The notes under the pieces are model-generated. The model ran no database searches. It was not told the origin of the DNA and saw nothing but the letters and a program-made list of their open reading frames with translations. 8,497 bases of DNA from Clostridiales bacterium (GTDB lineage Bacteria > Bacillota > Clostridia > Oscillospirales > Acutalibacteraceae): the NCBI GenBank assembly GCA_019418545.1, contig DYBQ01000062.1, positions 5,568-14,064 on the forward strand. Direction: 5' to 3'. Each line of letters begins with the position of its first letter. Position 1 is the first letter of the stretch. Made by a program: the position numbers and the translations under genes. Of this stretch, positions 4,525 through 8,497 are shown in pieces.

Positions 4525-6390
4525 TTACCAGTCACTATCTTCAGAATCAAACATCCCTTTTCTAAGATGATAAAGATGCCCTTTGGCTACTGCTTCTATC
4601 ATGGCTGCTGAAGCGGAAAGCACCGAAGAATACCTGAGAGAAGGGGGTGGAACCTGCTGTTCGGCCTCTAACTTGAGATAGTCTTTGTATGGCCGCATGT
4701 GAGCAATATAGGGGGCATATCCTGTTTTCTGCACGATAAATTGTCCCCACGGCAATCGTACGAGTTGAGAAGGGGTAAGTAGTGGACGTCCGGCCAAAGA
4801 AGTATTCGTGGTAGTAACGCCTTTCGAAATTGATTTACTCCCGGTCATGATAGTCTCATTGCCCAATATTTCTGAGATGCGTTTGGCTGTTTGCGAAGCG
4901 GAAGGGGCCAATGCAGAAAACATGAAAATCATACAGTTGCTTTCAATTGTGATTGCACGTTGTTCATCATACTTGGTACGAAGCTGGCTATCGCCCTGTA
5001 ATGAAATCAGAAGCCTGGCTCTACGACTTCGAAGCGCGCTAAATAGTGCCTCTATATCTCTTATGGGTGGGTAGTTGCCAAATTCATCTGCCAGATATAA
5101 TACTTGCCTGGGTAAGACACCTCCATTGGAGGGTTGCTCTGCAAACTCAATCAGTTCATTAGAGAACAGACGAATGAAAAGACTAGCCAGAAAGTGCCGA
5201 GTGGGGTTTTCATCCGGACAGATGACATAGACGATAGTTGGCTGATTGATGAATTTTTCAGCCGACAATTCCTCCGAATAGCCCGTGAGTAGCTGTTCCA
5301 TTTCCGCATCGACAAATTTTAGGAGGTCTGCCAATGCACTTGAAAAAATATTGAGTGATGTACGTTGGTCTGCGCAGGTAGCCGGTGCAACGTAATTCCG
5401 TATGCGGTCGTCTTGGATATGCTCCATAAGCGTGGCCAACTTGGTTTTTTGCATTCCAATAGGCAAAAGGCTTTCATCATTACTGGATAGCTCGATGATT
5501 AAGCCGAAGACGCTGATAATGTGCCTGGCCTCGGGTGGCGCATAAAGCGATACCAAAAGGATAAATCCGGTAATCATATTTTGGGCGGTGTCAATAAAAA
5601 ATTGATTGTCTCCTCCGCCGTTTCGAGGAACCAAATTGACGATGGCATCAGAAAGGGTTTTGGCATAACGCTCTGCCGCGCCATAGTGTTTTGCTTTTTG
5701 GTCTTCGCTTTCACTTCGCCGCCAAGCATCGATTTCACGGTTGACAGAATACAAAATGTTGATGGGATAGGACCGAAACACATCTCGCAGATTTATGACA
5801 GGGGTGCGGTATCCCTTTGCCTGAGCCTCGGCAGCCGTCGCTTCATACAGGGTACCTTTTACATCGAGGGCAAGCATGGATGCACCGCGCCCGCCAGTGT
5901 TTTGGTTGACCCGAAAGTTATATTCCAAGGTCGGAATAAATACAGTGGTCGTTTTACCTGCACCTGTTCCGGCCAGAAGCATCATATGAGCATCACTATC
6001 ATCGATAACCCATTTTTCTTTTTCCAGTCCCACCAGAAAGCCAGGTACGCACTCACGCCCGAAGGAAACTGGTTTGAATGCACGCATTACTTCCGTATCA
6101 CTTGCAAAATGTGCGTCACCATGCTGCCCGCTTCCAGCTACGTCATCACGGATGGCCAGTTTGGGCTTTCCATGAAGCGCAAGGTAACCTAAAATGCAAA
6201 AAGCAATGATGAAAAGTTTGAGCCACCATAAATGCCCCAACATGAGAAGAAGGGCTTGGCCTTTGCTGGATGCTGTAAGTGCTGGCTGGATACCCAGAAA
6301 AAGAGAAAGTACAAAATATAGCATCAGGCCAATGGCGGAACATAACACAATACGCGATATGGGAGAATGGCTTTTTTTATCGTTTTTCAT
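4525..6390 (-). CDS. virD4: VirD4/TraG-type conjugative coupling protein (T4CP)
   Basis: This inner-membrane ATPase of 621 aa recruits the relaxase-DNA complex to the type IV secretion channel. I start it at ATG 6390, where AAGGAG lies 12 nt upstream and a second AAGG adjoins the codon; an extension to TTG 6477 would run into the preceding gene without a ribosome site. Two membrane segments lie at about residues 14-34 and 54-72. They are followed by GQHGDAHFAS, typical of the family. Walker A is GTGAGKTT at about 141-148 and Walker B is VLYLADEF at about 430-437, within DEFGNYPPI. The downstream QGDSQLRTKY and the C-terminal GYAPYIAHMRPYKDYL are also family-like. The ATPase looks intact. The 49-bp gap behind the ArdC-like gene suggests shared transcription. 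Confidence 0.93.
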   Translation of the reverse strand: MKNDKKSHSPISRIVLCSAIGLMLYFVLSLFLGIQPALTASSKGQALLLMLGHLWWLKLFIIAFCILGYLALHGKPKLAIRDDVAGSGQHGDAHFASDTEVMRAFKPVSFGRECVPGFLVGLEKEKWVIDDSDAHMMLLAGTGAGKTTTVFIPTLEYNFRVNQNTGGRGASMLALDVKGTLYEATAAEAQAKGYRTPVINLRDVFRSYPINILYSVNREIDAWRRSESEDQKAKHYGAAERYAKTLSDAIVNLVPRNGGGDNQFFIDTAQNMITGFILLVSLYAPPEARHIISVFGLIIELSSNDESLLPIGMQKTKLATLMEHIQDDRIRNYVAPATCADQRTSLNIFSSALADLLKFVDAEMEQLLTGYSEELSAEKFINQPTIVYVICPDENPTRHFLASLFIRLFSNELIEFAEQPSNGGVLPRQVLYLADEFGNYPPIRDIEALFSALRSRRARLLISLQGDSQLRTKYDEQRAITIESNCMIFMFSALAPSASQTAKRISEILGNETIMTGSKSISKGVTTTNTSLAGRPLLTPSQLVRLPWGQFIVQKTGYAPYIAHMRPYKDYLKLEAEQQVPPPSLRYSSVLSASAAMIEAVAKGHLYHLRKGMFDSEDSDW

Positions 6391-6439
6391 TTTCCTTTTG
6401 AACTCCTTTGAGACTTTAGCTTTTTCTTGACATCCCCCC

Positions 6440-7444
6440 TTAGATGTTTTGCATAAAAGCCTGGTTGATTTGTTCAATGGAATGCTCTTGTGGAAGAGTA
6501 TTTTGAATTGCCTGTCTCAGCTCCTCAAGCTCCATATGTTCGGACACAAAATTGGCGTGATTTATGACGCGGCACAGGCTTTTTTCCAAATTGAAATCAG
6601 GATTTTCATGGCATTGCCTTAGACAGTTAGCTATATAAGCTCTTGATTCATCCGATACCGGCAAATTAAAGCGCTGCTGTAAAACGATGCTCGCAGCTTC
6701 AGCCTCAAATTCCTTTATCTCTGGGGCAAGGTCGGAAGATATGTGTAACATTCCATGTGCCCATTCATGATTTAATGTGACTAAGCGTTCTGTATCACCA
6801 AGATTTTCGTTGAGAACTATTCTCTTATCTTCAGGGATGCAATAGCCTGACAGAGAAGAACTATTTAGTGTGTGGATTTCTATTGAAAATCCGCCAAGTT
6901 CTGCTGCTACTTTCAGGCGTTCATATAGAGCCTTGTGCTCTGCATCCGAAAATCCACGGCCACAAATTTTTGGGTACTGTTCAGGTGGGCAATCTGTCTG
7001 AGCCAGTTCATAAACACGGGCAGGTCTGAAATACGTGCGGGTGAATGTCTCAAGAGTCCCCTGTGCCAACAACTCGCGCTCTTCGCGCGTAGCATTTTTG
7101 AGAGCCACTATTTCATCACCACGCTGGAAAAATGCTTTCCTTTCTGGCCGAAGAATCCAGGTGGGTTTAAAGTATTCACCGCGCTTTAAAGCAAACCCCA
7201 TTTCTTGAAACTTTGTTCTACTGGAAACAAAAATGGCATGGGGGTTTTTATGATAGATGAGCATTGTGTTTCGCGCACTATAATTGTAGAACTGTGCAGC
7301 GAATGTTAAATATTCGGCAATTTTTTCAGGGGATTGCTGGAATCCTTCACACAGCTGTTGGATGTGTTCTTTTGCAATATCTATTGCATTGCGTTTCTGG
7401 GACTGTTCTTCTGAAGACTGTGGCTTGATACCTTTTTCATTCAT
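6440..7444 (-). CDS. ArdC-like antirestriction protein with ImmA/IrrE metallopeptidase domain
   Basis: ATG 7444 follows AAGGAGG by 11 nt, giving 334 aa; the longer frame to 7588 lies inside the preceding small gene. Residues about 18-130 resemble the ArdC N-terminal single-strand DNA-binding domain (YNYSARNTMLIYHKNPHAIF and KPTWILRPERKAF). Residues about 165-260 are a zinc metallopeptidase with HEWAHGMLH (HExxH at about 226-230) and a downstream FEAEAAS whose glutamate near 249 would be the third ligand. ArdC proteins protect transferred single-stranded DNA from restriction, while ImmA-type peptidases cut element repressors; this architecture is common in Firmicute conjugative elements, and which activity dominates here cannot be told. 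It overlaps the upstream 57-aa gene by 8 nt, so translation is probably coupled. Confidence 0.85.
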   Translation of the reverse strand: MNEKGIKPQSSEEQSQKRNAIDIAKEHIQQLCEGFQQSPEKIAEYLTFAAQFYNYSARNTMLIYHKNPHAIFVSSRTKFQEMGFALKRGEYFKPTWILRPERKAFFQRGDEIVALKNATREERELLAQGTLETFTRTYFRPARVYELAQTDCPPEQYPKICGRGFSDAEHKALYERLKVAAELGGFSIEIHTLNSSSLSGYCIPEDKRIVLNENLGDTERLVTLNHEWAHGMLHISSDLAPEIKEFEAEAASIVLQQRFNLPVSDESRAYIANCLRQCHENPDFNLEKSLCRVINHANFVSEHMELEELRQAIQNTLPQEHSIEQINQAFMQNI

Positions 7445-7610
7445 GAGTGCTACTTCCTCCTTCTTTTGTAAAAATGTGATGTTCGGCAAGATACTGTTTA
7501 GCAAAGGAAATGATTTCTTCACTGGAGCACTTGCTGAAGTCGATATGGTGAAGGTCACCATCAATAATGATTTCCGTTCCGTCGGCAAGGATTAAGGTAC
7601 ATTGATTCAC
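7437..7610 (-). CDS. Small protein of unknown function
   Basis: GTG 7610 follows GAGGGG by 5 nt and gives a soluble acidic 57-aa protein. It has a beta-rich start (TLILADGTEIIIDGDLHHID) and a helical half (SSEEIISFAKQYLAEHHIF). Its stop overlaps the ArdC-like start by 8 nt, as in translationally coupled pairs. The same frame stays open upstream through the hairpin array to 8084, but that extension is repeat-derived peptide and the ribosome site favours the GTG. I recognise no family; coupling suggests a partner of, or regulator for, the ArdC-like protein. Confidence 0.68.
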   Translation of the reverse strand: MNQCTLILADGTEIIIDGDLHHIDFSKCSSEEIISFAKQYLAEHHIFTKEGGSSTHE

Positions 7611-7650
7611 AAAATCCCCTCTATTCTTAATGGTTAGGTATCGGATTAAA

Positions 7651-7954
7651 GGGGGTGCGACACAGTGTCGCACCCCCCTGCAAAGAGGCATTCTGACAGG
7701 GAAAAACGGATGAGGGAAAGGGGGTACGACACAGTGTCGCACCCCCCTGCAAAGAGGCATTCTAGCGGGGAAAAACGGATGAGGGAAAGGGGGTACGACA
7801 CAGTGTCGCACCCCCTGCAAAGAGGCAATCCGGCAGGGAAGAACGGATGTGGGGAAGGGGGGGTACGACACAGTGTCGTACCCCCCTGCAAAGAGGCAAT
7901 CTGGCAAGGAAAAACGGATGTGGGGAAGGGGGTACGACACAGTGTCGTACCCCC
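7651..7954. repeat. Tandem array of five palindromic hairpins (69-70 bp period)
   Basis: Five 27-nt palindromes lie at 7651-7677, 7720-7746, 7789-7815, 7859-7885 and 7928-7954, each with centre base A. The four intervening segments are 42 or 43 bp and nearly identical (TGCAAAGAGGCA ... AACGGATG ... GGGAA), in two subtypes: the first two have GATGAGGG and the last two GATGTGGG. Each arm pairs up to 13 bp. On the coding strand the array begins 17 nt after the M23 stop and ends 40 nt before the GTG of the 57-aa gene, so an operon transcript would carry five hairpins in a row. The segments are copies of one another, which excludes CRISPR. Open frames through it in several frames are by-products of a stop-free palindrome. 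Confidence 0.9.
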
Positions 7955-7971
7955 TTTCTTTACATTCGGCA

Positions 7972-8397
7972 TCAAGTAGGGAAATTTTCAATAAAGAGTG
8001 CAGGGTCTGTGTTGATGCCGTTGATATCAACTTCAAAATGAAGGTGGTATCCCGTCGAATTTCCAGTAGAGCCCACATAACCAATTAACTGGCCTTTTGT
8101 GACTACCACGCCGTCTGTAATACCTGGTGCCCGTGCGACCATATGTCCATAGATTGTCACCATGCTTTCGGTATGGCTGATTTTGACACACGTTCCATAG
8201 CTCCAATGCGCTTTGGTGGATACTATACCAGTCGCGGCAGCATAAATAGGCGTGCCTTCCGGTGCCGGGATGTCAATACCTCTGTGTACATCCCATTTTC
8301 CGTTGATAAACCGCTTGGAACCAAAAGGTGATGAGATGGTGGTATAGCCTGGCAAGGGCCAGATAAATTCCCCCGTGCTGTAATCGGGGATGGTAAA
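7972..8397 (-). CDS. M23-family peptidoglycan peptidase domain with no credible start (probable remnant)
   Basis: The frame encodes a complete LytM/M23 catalytic domain: FIWPLPGYTTISSPFG, zinc-binding HRGIDIPAPEGTPIYAA (HxxxD), the YGHM motif and HLHFEV (HxH). Such domains cut peptide cross-links in the wall and in conjugative elements open a path for the secretion channel. However, an in-frame TAG at 8398-8400 closes the frame just before the domain, and no ATG or GTG lies between it and the domain. TTG 8355 is the only usual start codon, placed 13 nt from GGGGGA and inside the domain's leading strand. No signal peptide or membrane anchor is present. Known conjugative hydrolases carry these N-terminally, so this is likely the 3' end of a gene broken by mutation; a short cytoplasmic product from TTG is possible. 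Confidence 0.6.
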   Translation of the reverse strand, partial: FTIPDYSTGEFIWPLPGYTTISSPFGSKRFINGKWDVHRGIDIPAPEGTPIYAAATGIVSTKAHWSYGTCVKISHTESMVTIYGHMVARAPGITDGVVVTKGQLIGYVGSTGNSTGYHLHFEVDINGINTDPALFIENFPT

Positions 8398-8435
8398 CTA
8401 TTTTTTACAAAGGCATAATGCCGAGTGAAAAGATT

Positions 8436-8497
8436 TTAGATCTTCCAGTGGATTGTAACTTCCTCACTGGTAGCGTCAATTTGTGATATGAGAATAT
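8436..8497 (-). CDS. C-terminal tail of an unidentified gene (runs off right edge)
   Basis: On the minus strand one frame entering from the right edge reads ILISQIDATSEEVTIHWKI and then TAA (8438-8436). Composition looks like genuine protein, but 19 residues are too few to identify it. It could be the preceding operon gene, or the original N-terminal part of the M23 protein, now in a different frame. Confidence 0.3.
   Translation of the reverse strand, partial: ILISQIDATSEEVTIHWKI

Noticed and set aside
5521..6192. 223-aa plus-strand frame inside the coupling-protein gene
   Set aside because: It is the antisense shadow of the Walker A half of the ATPase and has no ribosome site or recognisable domain.
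7651..7954. CRISPR array
   Set aside because: Repeat-spacer geometry looks similar, but the intervening segments are near-identical copies of each other and no cas gene is present; it is a plain tandem repeat of hairpin units.
7646..8088. Long open frames on both strands through the hairpin array, including a 215-aa frame fused to the 57-aa protein and peptides such as GVRHCVVP and GYDTVSYP
   Set aside because: The palindrome has no stop triplet in any frame and the unit is close to 69 bp (23 codons), so open frames arise automatically. The 57-aa protein has its own ribosome site downstream of the array.

Overview
The window looks like part of a conjugative or mobilizable element (ICE or plasmid) from a low-to-moderate-GC Firmicute, most likely a gut Clostridia. 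The grounds are AGGAGG-type ribosome binding sites, a MobL/MobP3-type relaxase with Sel1-like repeats, a VirD4-type coupling ATPase, an ArdC/ImmA-like protein and an M23 peptidase domain, a combination typical of Clostridia elements. Every gene I can support lies on the minus strand, so the window reads right to left.

Layout in the direction of transcription: the 3' tail of an unknown gene (8436-8497); an M23 peptidase domain with no credible start (7972-8397); an intercistronic array of five near-identical hairpins with a 69-70 bp period (7651-7954); a 57-aa orphan protein (7437-7610) that overlaps an ArdC-like antirestriction/ImmA-type protein (6440-7444); a VirD4-type coupling protein (4525-6390); a 446-bp non-coding region (4079-4524) that I read as the origin of transfer; then a tight cluster of a ribbon-helix-helix relaxosome protein (3686-4078), the relaxase (2304-3686) and a double winged-helix protein (1529-2287). 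Next come a DinJ-YafQ toxin-antitoxin pair with a small membrane protein behind it (572-1330), and the first 120 codons of a HipA-like kinase that runs off the left edge (1-361).

How it fits together: the ribbon-helix-helix protein and relaxase would assemble at the non-coding region, where a perfect 9-bp inverted repeat sits 11 nt before TATCCTG^C on the minus strand, the arrangement of RP4-type nic sites. The coupling protein would hand the nicked strand to a secretion channel encoded outside the window. The ArdC-like protein would protect the incoming DNA, and the toxin-antitoxin pair (perhaps also the HipA-like gene) would stabilise the element.

Three things are not ordinary annotation. 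First, a family of eight copies of one palindrome (arms GGGGTACGACAC / GTGTCGTACCCC around one unpaired centre base), of which the five-copy array shows a graded A-U, G-U, G-C covariation that makes sense only in minus-strand RNA. Second, a self-contained plus-strand transcription unit (TTGACA-17-TAAGAT, a 9-bp hairpin, then a GC-rich hairpin with a T tract) lying antisense inside the 3' part of the winged-helix gene. Third, repeated GTATGG boxes spaced near multiples of 11 bp across the putative oriT.
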